This document shows, piece after piece, positions 8,784 to 17,330 of a stretch of DNA of 47,000 nucleotides. This DNA comes from an uncultured Sphingomonas sp. (GTDB taxonomy: Bacteria; Pseudomonadota; Alphaproteobacteria; Sphingomonadales; Sphingomonadaceae). The stretch spans positions 1 to 47,000 of the forward strand of contig NZ_CAMLAC010000004.1 in assembly GCF_946477935.1 (NCBI RefSeq), in the 5' to 3' direction. Numbering within the stretch: position 1 is the stretch's first letter; every line of letters starts with the position of its first letter. The notes beneath the pieces were generated by a model. That model ran no database searches, had not been told where the DNA came from, and saw only the letters and a program-made list of their open reading frames with translations. The position numbers and the translations under genes were made by a program.

Positions 8784-9622
8784 GGCGTATTGCCGCTCTG
8801 GCGATGCCATTGCCCCTGCTGCTGGGCGGCTGTGCTGCGCTGTCGCATGGGTTCCTGAACGCCGCGGGTCCGGTGGCAGACAATCAGCGCCACCTGTTCG
8901 CCCTTGTCGCAGTGGTGCTCGCCTTTATCGCGGCGCCGGTGCTGCTGCTGGTGCCACTGATCGGGTGGCATTATCGCCGGGCCAATCGCCACCACGCCTA
9001 TCGGCCGAAATGGACCTTCTCATGGGGACTGGAGGGCCTGATCTGGGTTCCGCCGCTACTCCTCGTCGTGCTGCTGTCGGTGCTGTTGTGGCGCGCGACG
9101 GTGCGTGACGATCCGTATCGCCCGCTGGCGGATGGGCGGGGGGCGGTGGCCAGGCCGCTGGTGGTGCAGGCGATCGCGCTCGATTGGAAATGGTTGTTCG
9201 TTTATCCCGATGCGCGGATCGCCGCGGTGGACCAGTTGGCGATCCCGGTAGGGCGCCCGGTACGGCTGGACCTGACCAGTGCGACCGTCATGCAATCCAT
9301 GCTGATCCCGCGGCTTGGCGGGCAGATCTATGCGATGCCGGCGATGCGGACGCAGTTGAACCTGCGCGCCGATCATGCGGGCATCTATCGGGGGGCGAAC
9401 GTGCAATATAATGGCAACGGCTTTGCGCGGCAGTCCTTCGAGGTGCTTGCGCTTTCGCCGGCGGAGTATGCCGCGTGGCTCGCACGTGTGCGCAGGGGCG
9501 CGCAGCCGCTCGACGCTGGGGCGTGGGCGAAGCTGGCGCGCCGCCAGGTCGCGCCGGCGCCATCCTTTTACGTCGCCACGCCGCCCGGCCTGTTCCACCG
9601 CGTGATGCAGGACGCACGGTGA
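8780..9622 (+). CDS. cyoA: cytochrome bo3 ubiquinol oxidase subunit II
   Basis: A 280-residue quinol oxidase subunit II. A lipoprotein signal ends in LLLGGC (Cys18), followed by two membrane helices around 40-60 and 85-105 and a periplasmic cupredoxin domain. The domain has WKWLFVYPD, MQSMLIPRLGGQIYAM and YRGANVQYNGNGFARQSF, the CyoA pattern. The Cu-A Cys/His ligands of cytochrome c oxidases are missing, so the donor is quinol. The start is TTG 8780, overlapping the upstream stop (TTGA); ATG 8804 is possible but would shorten the signal peptide. First of four overlapping cyo genes. Confidence 0.92.
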   Translation: MRRIAALAMPLPLLLGGCAALSHGFLNAAGPVADNQRHLFALVAVVLAFIAAPVLLLVPLIGWHYRRANRHHAYRPKWTFSWGLEGLIWVPPLLLVVLLSVLLWRATVRDDPYRPLADGRGAVARPLVVQAIALDWKWLFVYPDARIAAVDQLAIPVGRPVRLDLTSATVMQSMLIPRLGGQIYAMPAMRTQLNLRADHAGIYRGANVQYNGNGFARQSFEVLALSPAEYAAWLARVRRGAQPLDAGAWAKLARRQVAPAPSFYVATPPGLFHRVMQDAR

Positions 9623-11718
9623 ACGGCGCCCCCGTCCTGCCGGCGCTGCTCGGCCGCTTCGCCTGGGAAGACCTGCCGTTCGTGCGCTTCTGGCAACAGC
9701 CGAGCCTCAGCGAAGGCATTGCCGCCGCCGCCGCCGCGCTGGTGATCGTAGGGGCCGTGGCGCTGGTACTGGTCCTGACCCGCTACCGCCTGTGGGGCAC
9801 GTTGTGGCGCGACTGGCTGACCAGCCTCGACCACAAGAAGATCGGCATCATGTACATCGTCATCGCCTTCGTTATGATGGCGCGCGCGGTGATCGAGGCG
9901 GTGCTGATGCGCGTGCAGCAGGCGAGCGCGATCGACGCGCCCGGCGTGCTGTCGCCCGATCATTTCGCGCAGCTTTTCTCCACGCACGGCTCGATCATGA
10001 TCTTCTTCATGGCCATGCCGTTCATCACCGGCCTCATCAACTACATCATGCCGCTCCAGATCGGCGCACGCGACATGGCCTTTCCGTGGATGAATTCGGT
10101 GGCGCTGTGGCTGACCGGTGGCGGCGCCGTGCTGATGATGATCTCGCTCGTCGTCGGCAAGTTCTCGACCGGGGGCTGGACCGGCTATCCGCCCTATACC
10201 GGCCTCGCCTTCAGTCCTGATGTAGGGCCGGATTACTGGATCTGGGCGGTGACGCTGGGATCGATCGGATCGACGCTGGGCGGGATCAATATCGCCTGCA
10301 CCATCTACAAGCTGCGCTGCCCGGGCATGAGCCTGATGCGGATGCAGCTATTCTGCTGGACGTCGCTGTGCACCGCGATCCTGATGATCTTCGCGATGCC
10401 GCCGCTGACCGTGGCCACCGCGCTGCTCGCGCTCGATCGCTATCTCGGTTTCCACATGTTCACGGGCGACCTCGGCGGGAACATGATGAACTATGCCAAC
10501 CTGTTCTGGCTGTTCGGCCATCCGGAGGTCTACATCCTGATCCTGCCGGCGTTCGGCATCTATTCGGAGGTCGTCTCGACCTTTTCGGGCAAGCGGCTGT
10601 ACGGCTATACCTCGCTGGTGATCGCGACGATGGCGATCGCGGTGCTCAGCTTCACCGTGTGGGTCCATCACTTCTTCACGATGGGCCAGTCGGCGAAGCT
10701 GAACGCGATCTTCGGCATCGCGACCATGACGATCGGCGTACCGACCGGCGTGAAGATCTATGACTGGATATGGACGATGTTTCGGGGCGAGGTGCGCTTC
10801 ACCGTGCCGATGCTGTACGCGCTCGCCTTCATGATGACGTTCACGCTGGGTGGCCTCAGCGGCATCATCCTGGCGATTCCCCCGCTCGACTATCTTTTCC
10901 ACAACACGCTGTTTCTGGTCGCACATTTCCACAACATGCTGATCCCCGGGCTGCTCTACGGCCTGCTTGCAGGCTATCATTACTGGTTCCCCAAGGCATT
11001 CGGCTTTCGCCTGAACGAGACATGGGGGCGGATCGCCTTTGTCTGCTGGGTCGTGGGATTCTACCTGGCCTTCATGCCGCTCTACATATTGGGCGCGAGC
11101 GGGATGGCGCGGCGCACCGCGCAGATCTTCGAGCCCGATTTCCGGCCATGGCTGTATGTCGCGCTGGCGGGCGCCTTCGTGGTGCTTGCCGCACTCGCCG
11201 CCCTGATCGTGCAATTGTGGGTCAGCATCCGCGATCGCCGCGAGACCGCAGTATGGGCGGGCGACCCGTGGGATGGCCGCGGGCTGGAATGGGCGACATC
11301 CTCGCCGCCACCCGAATATAACTTCGCCATGCCGCCGCGGGTCGACGGGCCTTATCCCTTTTACGACGGCAAGCATGACGGCCCCGCGATCGCACCGCCC
11401 GACCATTACGAGCCGATCGACGTGCCACGACCGAGTGCATTGGGACCGCTCATCGGCATCGCTGCGCTCATCACCGCATTCGGCCTGGTGTGGCACGCCT
11501 GGTGGATGGCGATCGCCGGACTGGTCGCCGTGATCGGCGCCGTCATCGCGCGCAGCGTCGTGCGGAATGTCGAGCGTACCCTGTCAGCCGACGCCGTGGA
11601 GGCGATCGACCGCCACTGGCGCGACACGGTAAAGGCGACCCCCGCCGTTACCCGCGCGCTGGAAACCAGCGTGGCCAATCGCGGCGTCTCCGCTACCGCT
11701 GCGGAGGCCGCCGCATGA
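9619..11718 (+). CDS. cyoB: cytochrome bo3 ubiquinol oxidase subunit I
   Basis: A 699-residue haem-copper oxidase catalytic subunit with well over ten membrane helices. Haem and Cu-B ligands are visible at His123 (THGSIMIFF), GHPEVYILILPAFG (His-Tyr crosslink pair), VWVHHFF and LVAHFHNM. The E. coli quinol-site residues Arg71, Asp75, His98 and Gln101 correspond to Arg89, Glu93, His115 and Gln118: three are kept and Asp is replaced by Glu. The start is GTG 9619, overlapping the cyoA stop (GTGA); the frame is open upstream but that would overlap all of the cyoA 3' end. The protein pumps protons while reducing oxygen with ubiquinol. Confidence 0.95.
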   Translation: MNGAPVLPALLGRFAWEDLPFVRFWQQPSLSEGIAAAAAALVIVGAVALVLVLTRYRLWGTLWRDWLTSLDHKKIGIMYIVIAFVMMARAVIEAVLMRVQQASAIDAPGVLSPDHFAQLFSTHGSIMIFFMAMPFITGLINYIMPLQIGARDMAFPWMNSVALWLTGGGAVLMMISLVVGKFSTGGWTGYPPYTGLAFSPDVGPDYWIWAVTLGSIGSTLGGINIACTIYKLRCPGMSLMRMQLFCWTSLCTAILMIFAMPPLTVATALLALDRYLGFHMFTGDLGGNMMNYANLFWLFGHPEVYILILPAFGIYSEVVSTFSGKRLYGYTSLVIATMAIAVLSFTVWVHHFFTMGQSAKLNAIFGIATMTIGVPTGVKIYDWIWTMFRGEVRFTVPMLYALAFMMTFTLGGLSGIILAIPPLDYLFHNTLFLVAHFHNMLIPGLLYGLLAGYHYWFPKAFGFRLNETWGRIAFVCWVVGFYLAFMPLYILGASGMARRTAQIFEPDFRPWLYVALAGAFVVLAALAALIVQLWVSIRDRRETAVWAGDPWDGRGLEWATSSPPPEYNFAMPPRVDGPYPFYDGKHDGPAIAPPDHYEPIDVPRPSALGPLIGIAALITAFGLVWHAWWMAIAGLVAVIGAVIARSVVRNVERTLSADAVEAIDRHWRDTVKATPAVTRALETSVANRGVSATAAEAAA

Positions 11719-12338
11719 CCGCCCGCGCGCTGTATCCCGGCCCCGACCTGACCCGCCACGCCGACATGGCCGAAAAGGATGCCGAACAGGGGCTGTTCGG
11801 TTTCTGGCTGTTCCTGATGAGCGACGCGGTGATCTTCGCCCTGCTGTTCGCCACCTATGGCGTGATGCTGTCAGGCACGGCGGGGGGACCGACCCCGCGC
11901 GACGTTTTCGAGCTGCAGCCCGCCTTTATCGAGACGGGGCTGCTCCTTGCGAGCAGCTTCACCTGGGGCATGGCCTCGCTTGCGCTGAAATATCGGGATT
12001 CACGCGCGAGGCTGCTGGCGTGGATGGCGGTGACGCTGTTCCTCGGCCTCGGCTTTCTGGCGATGGAATTGCACGACTTCGCGACGATGTTCGCCAAGGG
12101 CGCGATTCCGGCGCGCAGCGGCTTTCTTTCCGGCTTTTTCGCGCTCGTTCCGCTCCATGGATTGCATGTCGCGACCGGCTGCCTGTGGATCGTCGTAATG
12201 GCGGCACAGGTGATGACGATCGGCGTCGACGCGCGTGTCAAGGTCAACCTCCTGCGCCTTGGCCTGTTCTGGCATTTTCTCGACATCATCTGGATCGCGA
12301 TCTTCTCGGTCGTGTATCTGCAGGGGCTGGCAGCATGA
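11715..12338 (+). CDS. cyoC: cytochrome bo3 ubiquinol oxidase subunit III
   Basis: A 207-residue, five-helix subunit III of the haem-copper oxidase, supporting the stability of subunit I. FGFWLFLMSDAVIFALLFATY near residue 30, the ELHDF segment and PLHGLHVATGCLWI are characteristic. ATG 11715 overlaps the cyoB stop (ATGA) and the gene ends in ATGA with cyoD. It is the usual length for CyoC. Confidence 0.94.
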   Translation: MTARALYPGPDLTRHADMAEKDAEQGLFGFWLFLMSDAVIFALLFATYGVMLSGTAGGPTPRDVFELQPAFIETGLLLASSFTWGMASLALKYRDSRARLLAWMAVTLFLGLGFLAMELHDFATMFAKGAIPARSGFLSGFFALVPLHGLHVATGCLWIVVMAAQVMTIGVDARVKVNLLRLGLFWHFLDIIWIAIFSVVYLQGLAA

Positions 12339-12637
12339 GCGCGCGTGCGACCGAGACGCGGCGCTATGTGACGGGGTTGCTGCTTGCGCTGACCCTGACC
12401 GGCGCCGCCTTTGCCGTTGTGCATTGGCCGATTGCGGATCGCGGCACCACGCTGGCGGCGATCTTCGCGCTGGCGTTGGTGCAGGCACTCGTCCACTTTC
12501 GCTGCTTCCTTCATATCGGCCCGCGCCGATCCTCGCGAGACGACCTGATCCTGCTCCTCTTTTCCAGCCTGATCATAGTGTTGATGGTGGCGGGGACGCT
12601 GGTGGTACTGAGCAATCTGGCGACCCGGATGCATTGA
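12335..12637 (+). CDS. cyoD: cytochrome bo3 ubiquinol oxidase subunit IV
   Basis: A 100-residue protein with three membrane helices (about 12-30, 42-60, 72-92) matching CyoD, the small assembly subunit. The central VQALVHFRCFLHI segment is the family signature. It is the last cyo gene; no cyoE (haem O synthase) follows, so that function must be encoded elsewhere. A MarR-type regulator begins 67 bp downstream on the same strand. Confidence 0.9.
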   Translation: MSARATETRRYVTGLLLALTLTGAAFAVVHWPIADRGTTLAAIFALALVQALVHFRCFLHIGPRRSSRDDLILLLFSSLIIVLMVAGTLVVLSNLATRMH

Positions 12638-12682
12638 CCGCGCGCCCGGATTTATTTCGTGCCGCGAGCTGGAACCAACGAT

Positions 12683-12695
12683 ATTATCAGGTAAT
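12683..12695. promoter_or_regulatory. imperfect palindrome before the marR-type gene
   Basis: ATTATCAGGTAAT is a 13-bp near-palindrome (one mismatched pair apart from the centre) ending 9 nt before the ATG of the MarR-family gene. MarR proteins commonly autoregulate through AT-rich palindromes at this position. The site is AT-rich in a GC-rich background. The assignment is inference. Confidence 0.35.
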
Positions 12696-12704
12696 TAGAA
12701 TGGC

Positions 12705-13103
12705 ATGGCTAGAGCGATTACCGAAGAAGAATATCGCGCCCTTGCAGGTTTTCGCCAGGAGCTGCGGGAATTCCTGTCGTTCAGCGAGACGGCGGCACAG
12801 GACGCCGGACTGACCCCGCAGCAGCATCAGGCGCTGCTGGCGATCCGTGCGGCGCCGAAGGCGGTGCTGATCGGCGAGCTGGCGCGGCAACTTGCGTTGC
12901 GGCCCAACAGCGTCACCGGGCTGGTCGACCGGCTGGCAAAGCAGGGCCTGGTCGAGCGCCGCGAAACCGAGGGAGACCGGCGGCGTGTTCCTGTGTCCCT
13001 GACCTCAAGAGGCGAGGAGCTGATCGAGAATCTTGCCGATGCGCATCGCGGCGAACTTCGCCGCATCCGCCCGCTTCTCGCCAACCTCCTGCTGCGCATC
13101 TGA
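12705..13103 (+). CDS. MarR family transcriptional regulator
   Basis: A 132-residue winged-helix regulator. The recognition helix region is ELARQLALRPNSVTGLVDRL (about 65-84), followed by the wing RRETEGDRRRVPVSLT with the conserved DRR, then a C-terminal dimerisation helix. An upstream palindrome at 12683-12695 may be its own operator. Being downstream of cyoABCD in the same direction, it could control the quinol oxidase operon, or be an independent phenolic/oxidant sensor; the ligand cannot be inferred. Confidence 0.88.
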   Translation: MARAITEEEYRALAGFRQELREFLSFSETAAQDAGLTPQQHQALLAIRAAPKAVLIGELARQLALRPNSVTGLVDRLAKQGLVERRETEGDRRRVPVSLTSRGEELIENLADAHRGELRRIRPLLANLLLRI

Positions 13104-13241
13104 GGGGCGCTGCAAGGTTTCAAGGATCATGGCGACGCTGGCTGCATCGGGTCGTGGCACGATCCCGCGATAGACCAGTCGCTATGCGATAAGCGGCAAC
13201 GCCTCACAGGTACGCGATGCTTTCATCGTCGTTGCGGCAGA

Positions 13242-14027
13242 TCATCGTGCCGATCCCGGTTCGGACAGGCGGCGGTGAACCTGCGCCGCGGCGGTATCGG
13301 GCAGGTGGTGCGCGATCGTGCCCATCACCTTGTTCTTGAGCGTGGGGATGACCTTGTCCTTGCCCGCCATCAGCGCGTCGAACCCTGCCTTGGCGACCAT
13401 GGCGGGGTCGTCCTTTTTCGCCTGCCCCGCACGGGTATCGTCCATGTCGGCACGGTGGAAGAAGTTCGTCTCGGTCATGCTGGGCATCAGCACGGTGACC
13501 GTGATTCCGGTGTCCTTCAATTCGTTGCGCAGGGCTTCGCCGAACCAGCGCAGGAACACCTTGGTGCCGCCATACACCGCCTCGAACGGATCGGGCATCG
13601 TCGCGGAGATGGAGGAGGTGAAGAGGATTTTTCCCGCATCCCGCGCCACCATGTCCTTCAGCACCAGCTTGGTCAGTTGCACCGCGCCGCGCACATTCAG
13701 ATCGATCATCTGCAGTTCGATCGAAAGGTCCGTTTCCACAAAGGGTCCGCCAAGCCCGATGCCCGCATTGACGCACAACACATCGACCGGACGATCGCCG
13801 ATCGCGCGGTACAAACCCTCGACCGCATCCTCGCGGCCAAGGTCGCCGGCATGGATCGCCACGTCCGCGCCGCTTGTAGCCAGCGTTGCCGCGGCATCGC
13901 GGAGGTGTTCGGGATCCTCGGCCGCGATCAGCAGGTCGTAGCCGGCGTCGGCGAACTGGCGTGCAAGCTCCAGCCCGATGCCATTGGAGCCGCCGGTGAT
14001 GACGGCAAAGGGGCGTGCAGCGTTCAT
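13242..14027 (-). CDS. SDR family NAD(P)-dependent oxidoreductase
   Basis: A 261-residue short-chain dehydrogenase. TGGSNGIG is at 11-18, CVNAGIGLGG near 85 replaces the usual NNAG, and the catalytic Ser138/139, Tyr152 and Lys156 (VYGGTK) are present. The tail after residue 190 is lengthened and charged. ATG 14027 starts directly before the Rossmann strand; the open frame to 14099 is not supported by homology. It lies 19 bp downstream of the hydrolase/SMP-30 frame on the same strand and may be cotranscribed. The substrate is unknown. The gap at 13104-13241 holds nothing I can recognise. Confidence 0.85.
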   Translation of the reverse strand: MNAARPFAVITGGSNGIGLELARQFADAGYDLLIAAEDPEHLRDAAATLATSGADVAIHAGDLGREDAVEGLYRAIGDRPVDVLCVNAGIGLGGPFVETDLSIELQMIDLNVRGAVQLTKLVLKDMVARDAGKILFTSSISATMPDPFEAVYGGTKVFLRWFGEALRNELKDTGITVTVLMPSMTETNFFHRADMDDTRAGQAKKDDPAMVAKAGFDALMAGKDKVIPTLKNKVMGTIAHHLPDTAAAQVHRRLSEPGSAR

Positions 14028-14046
14028 GACAACGATATCCTTCAGA

Positions 14047-15162
14047 TCAACGCACGGGTGCGAAGGAGAAGAGCTGGGTCCGGATCGACGAAGGCGCACC
14101 CGGCTTGAACCAGTTGGTATCCTGGATATGACTGGCGGTGACGTACATCCGCCCGTCGGCCCCTTCCGAGAAGGTGTCGGGCCAGCGCAGGCGGCGGTCG
14201 GTAAGCACCGTCTCGACCGCGCTGCCGTTCAGGCGCTTGATCGCATAATCCGTCGGCGAGGTGAGATAGAGGACACCCGCCTTGCTCATCCACAAGCCGT
14301 CGGCGACATGCGTCCGGGCGACCGTCCTGACGGCCGCGCCGCGTGTCTGCTCGGACACGTCCTGGCGGAGTTGCTCGGTATCGATCGCGTACAGTGTCTG
14401 GCCGGTAAGGGCCTGATAATAGAGCGTCCTGCCATCGTTCGAAATGGCGATGCCGTCAGCGGCGAACAGCGGCTGGCGCCCGTCGGGGCGACGCAGCGGC
14501 TTGCCGTCCAGCGTGACGGTGACGGTCTTGTCGACCTGTGTCGAGGGGTGGCCATCCAGCGCGCGCCAGCTTTTGCCGCTATCCAGATCGACGACGATGA
14601 TGGCGCCGCGCGTACCGCTGTCCGTGATGTAGCCGATGCGACCGTCGGGCGAGAAGCGGATGTCGTTGAGATAGGTGCCCTGAAGCGCGACGGTCTCCGG
14701 CACCGGGATCACCTTTGTCACCTGATTGCTGGCAAGATCGACCTTCACTAGCTTGGGCGCGCCGGGCAGAATCTTCTCGTTCCCCGGCGCACCGGGATCC
14801 AGCACCCAGAGATTGCCCTGTCCGTCCGGCACGATCGACTGGACGCAGACGAAATGCTCGCCCACCGGCAGTTCGTTCGCGCGGGCATTGCGCCACGCGT
14901 TCCACTTCGCGTCCGGATAGGGGCGCAACGACCCGTCCTTCATCACCTCGGCGACCGACACCGGGGCATCGTCCGTCCAGCGCGGAAAGTTGACGAAGCG
15001 GCGGCCATCCGACGTCACCGCCACGCCGGTGACCTGATGATCGAACTGCGCTTCCTGGTGGAGCGCGTTGCTGCGATCCTGTGCGGAGGCGACGCCGACC
15101 GCCGCCGCGGCGATCAGACCGATGGCAGCGATGCCGGCGGCATAGGGGGCAGCGTTCTTCAT
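14047..15162 (-). other. probable internal start: secreted MRJP/SMP-30-like protein
   Basis: ATG 15162 inside the preceding long frame begins a typical signal peptide, and a GGAG sits 7 nt upstream, so the propeller protein (371 residues, about 343 after cleavage) can be translated on its own and exported to the periplasm. The domain resembles the major-royal-jelly/L-dopachrome-tautomerase-related family within the six-bladed SMP-30/gluconolactonase-like folds, whose bacterial roles are poorly defined. I treat this as the likelier natural product of the 3' half. Confidence 0.62.
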
Positions 15163-16077
15163 CGGCAGGCTCCAGTCGGTGCGATCGGTCAGGGTGGCGG
15201 GGTCGCCGGTGAACAGGTGGATCAGGTGCCGCGCGACCACGTCCGGGTTCTCGCGCTGGGGGAAGTGCCCCACGCCGGCGAGACGGATGATGCCGAACGG
15301 ACCGGTGAATTTGGCCGAAACGTCTTTCGCGGCGGACGGTGGGTTCACCCCGTCCACCTCACCCTGAAAATACAGGGTCGGCAACGACAGCGACTTGGTC
15401 GCCGCAACCTTGTCGGCCAGCCAGCGGCTCGCGGGATCCGGCTCCGCCTCGTCCCAGCGCGCGCGATAGCTGTGTACCGTGACATCGGCCCAGTCGGGAT
15501 TGTCGAAGGACCGCGCGACGCGTTCGAAAGTCGCTTCGTCATACCAGCCGGGTGGCGACCAGTTGTTCCAATGGATGCGCGCAAACGCCTTGCGGTCATC
15601 CTCGACCGCCCTGGCGCCGCGGGCGGTCGCCATGAACCAGTGATACCATTGCCGCTGCGCCTGTTCGAAGGGCGGCGTCGGCATTCCGCCCAGCCGCGGC
15701 GGGGTACTGAGCATCGCCATTCGTTCGACCCGATCGGGCCAGCCGACCGCCAGCGCCTCAGCCGCGTTCGATCCCCAGTCATGCCCCGCGACCATGAAGC
15801 GATCGATGTGGAGCGCATCCATCAACGCGATCGCATCCATGGCGAGGATCGCGCTGTCGCCGGTGCGTGGTACATCGTCGGCGACGAACCGCGACGCGCC
15901 GAACCCGCGCAATGTCGGCACGATTACCCTGAGACCGGCGCCCGCCAGTTGCGGCACCACGGCATTCCATGTCGACGCATCGTCCGGCCAGCCGTGCAGG
16001 AGCAGTACAACAGGGGCGTCGCCTGGCCCGCTATCGGAATAGGCGATATCCAGTCCGCCAAGACGCTGTATCGGCAT
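14047..16077 (-). CDS. alpha/beta hydrolase (epoxide hydrolase-like) in frame with a royal-jelly/SMP-30-like protein
   Basis: One uninterrupted frame of 676 residues holds two proteins that are usually separate. Residues 1-295 form an alpha/beta hydrolase: HGWPDD at 28-33 (oxyanion region), nucleophile Asp100 in GHDWGS and catalytic His271 in GVGHFPQ. An Asp nucleophile points to an epoxide hydrolase or dehalogenase. From Met306 a complete Sec signal peptide follows (MKNAAPYAAGIAAIG, then an Ala-rich core, cleavage near ASAQ), then an MRJP/L-dopachrome-tautomerase-related beta-propeller (FVNFPRW, GNLWVLDPG, YLNDIRFSPDGRIGYITDSG). Either the hydrolase stop has been lost, or this is a true fusion whose signal segment would become an internal membrane anchor. 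ATG 16077 is preferred to the upstream 16110. Confidence 0.72.
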   Translation of the reverse strand: MPIQRLGGLDIAYSDSGPGDAPVVLLLHGWPDDASTWNAVVPQLAGAGLRVIVPTLRGFGASRFVADDVPRTGDSAILAMDAIALMDALHIDRFMVAGHDWGSNAAEALAVGWPDRVERMAMLSTPPRLGGMPTPPFEQAQRQWYHWFMATARGARAVEDDRKAFARIHWNNWSPPGWYDEATFERVARSFDNPDWADVTVHSYRARWDEAEPDPASRWLADKVAATKSLSLPTLYFQGEVDGVNPPSAAKDVSAKFTGPFGIIRLAGVGHFPQRENPDVVARHLIHLFTGDPATLTDRTDWSLPMKNAAPYAAGIAAIGLIAAAAVGVASAQDRSNALHQEAQFDHQVTGVAVTSDGRRFVNFPRWTDDAPVSVAEVMKDGSLRPYPDAKWNAWRNARANELPVGEHFVCVQSIVPDGQGNLWVLDPGAPGNEKILPGAPKLVKVDLASNQVTKVIPVPETVALQGTYLNDIRFSPDGRIGYITDSGTRGAIIVVDLDSGKSWRALDGHPSTQVDKTVTVTLDGKPLRRPDGRQPLFAADGIAISNDGRTLYYQALTGQTLYAIDTEQLRQDVSEQTRGAAVRTVARTHVADGLWMSKAGVLYLTSPTDYAIKRLNGSAVETVLTDRRLRWPDTFSEGADGRMYVTASHIQDTNWFKPGAPSSIRTQLFSFAPVR

Positions 16078-16206
16078 CGCCGGCCATCTCCCTTCACGCG
16101 GGAGACACAACCGCCCGCACCGGCTGAGGGTTCAGCACGATGCCGCACTATGACGCGGTTTTTTTGCCGATATCGATGAGGCTTGGCAGGAAATCCGGGG
16201 CCGTCT

Positions 16207-17301
16207 TCACGTTTGCTGGAGCAACTCCGCCATGTCGACCACGCGGTGTTCGCGCGCGCTGATCTCGGCTGCGGTGCCGATCGCCACGGCGCGCAGGCCA
16301 TCCTCGGCGGTGACCTGGACCGGCGCTTCGCCCCGCACCGCGGCCAGGAAGGCGGCGTGCTGGTAATAAGTGGCGCCGTGATGCGATCCGGCGCGCATCG
16401 CCGCGTCATCGACCGAGATGTGCGTGATTTCCGGCGTTTTGGGCGCGGGCCATTCGATGCGCGGGCTGAAGATCAGGTCGCCGGGCGGGATGAGCACGTC
16501 GAGCCGCGCCTTGTCGCCCGTCGCGGAGATCTCCTCCTGATGCTCGGCACCCTCGGCGAACATGCACAGGTCCAGCATCGCGCGCACGCCGTTGGCGAAC
16601 TCCACCACGGTGTAGCTGTTGTCGATGATGTCCGGCCGTTCGCCGCCATAGCGTTCGTCCAGATGGTTCACGTCCATCCCGCCCGAGCAGAACACGCGCA
16701 CCGGCTCCGATTGGACGATGAGCCGCATCAGGTCGAAGAAATGGCAGCACTTCTCGACCATCGTGCCCCCTGTATTCCGCGAAAAGCGGTTCCAGTCGCC
16801 GACCTTGCGCAGGAAGGGGAATCGATGTTCCCGCATCGACAGCATCTGCAACCGGCCGATGCGGCCGCCATGCACCTGTTCGATAAAGGCGGCGGCTGGC
16901 GGCATGTAGCGATATTCCATGCCGGTCCAGAAGGGCGCCGCACGGTTCGCGGTCTGCTCCACGATCCAGCGCGCATCCGCCATCGTCGTCGCCAGCGGCT
17001 TTTCGCACAGGATCGCGGCATCGGTCGCGAACAGCGGCGCCAGCACGTCGCGGTGGGTATAGTTGGGGGAGGCGATCACCACCGCATCGACCCGCGCCTC
17101 GCGCGCGAAGCTTTCCACGTCGCTGAATGCCGCGACCGAGGCCGCACCATCACCCAGCGCATCGCGCGCCCAATCCAGCGAATGCGCCACCGGGTCGGCG
17201 ATAGCTGTGACCTGTGCGCCGGGAAGAATTGCGATGTTGCGGATATGCTCGACGCCCATCATGCCGGTGCCGACGATGCCGTAGCGAACGGTTGAAGTCA
17301 T
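16207..17301 (-). CDS. Gfo/Idh/MocA family NAD(P)-dependent protein
   Basis: A 364-residue two-domain protein. The Rossmann loop GIVGTGMMG is at 8-16 and the EKP motif, including the conserved Lys, at 100-102, followed by the alpha/beta C-terminal domain with EYRYMPPAAAF and the NTGGTMVEKCCHFFDLM helix. Family members oxidise or reduce sugars, and some use NAD+ to hydrolyse glycosides (GH4/GH109-like; GH188 sulfoquinovosidases are of this fold). ATG 17301 has AGGAA upstream. Only 29 bp separate it from the divergent aldo-keto reductase, so both are probably controlled together. With the SsuD-like enzyme nearby, a glycoside-cleaving role is a specific hypothesis, not a demonstrated function. 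Confidence 0.85.
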   Translation of the reverse strand: MTSTVRYGIVGTGMMGVEHIRNIAILPGAQVTAIADPVAHSLDWARDALGDGAASVAAFSDVESFAREARVDAVVIASPNYTHRDVLAPLFATDAAILCEKPLATTMADARWIVEQTANRAAPFWTGMEYRYMPPAAAFIEQVHGGRIGRLQMLSMREHRFPFLRKVGDWNRFSRNTGGTMVEKCCHFFDLMRLIVQSEPVRVFCSGGMDVNHLDERYGGERPDIIDNSYTVVEFANGVRAMLDLCMFAEGAEHQEEISATGDKARLDVLIPPGDLIFSPRIEWPAPKTPEITHISVDDAAMRAGSHHGATYYQHAAFLAAVRGEAPVQVTAEDGLRAVAIGTAAEISAREHRVVDMAELLQQT

Positions 17302-17330
17302 ACCCAATTTCCTATTTACCTGATGGGCAT
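17302..17330. promoter_or_regulatory. very short divergent control region
   Basis: Only 29 bp lie between the ATGs of the divergent Gfo/Idh and aldo-keto reductase genes. This leaves room for ribosome sites but not for two separate promoters, so at least one promoter must lie inside a coding sequence, or the control region overlaps both 5' ends. Confidence 0.45.

Noticed and set aside
12638..13241. A cyoE haem O synthase after cyoD
   Set aside because: The space contains only the MarR-type gene; no polytopic prenyltransferase frame exists there.
14047..15162. SMP-30 gluconolactonase of a sulfo-Entner-Doudoroff pathway
   Set aside because: Motifs fit the royal-jelly/L-dopachrome-tautomerase-related branch, it is exported, and no aldolase or dehydratase of that pathway is present.
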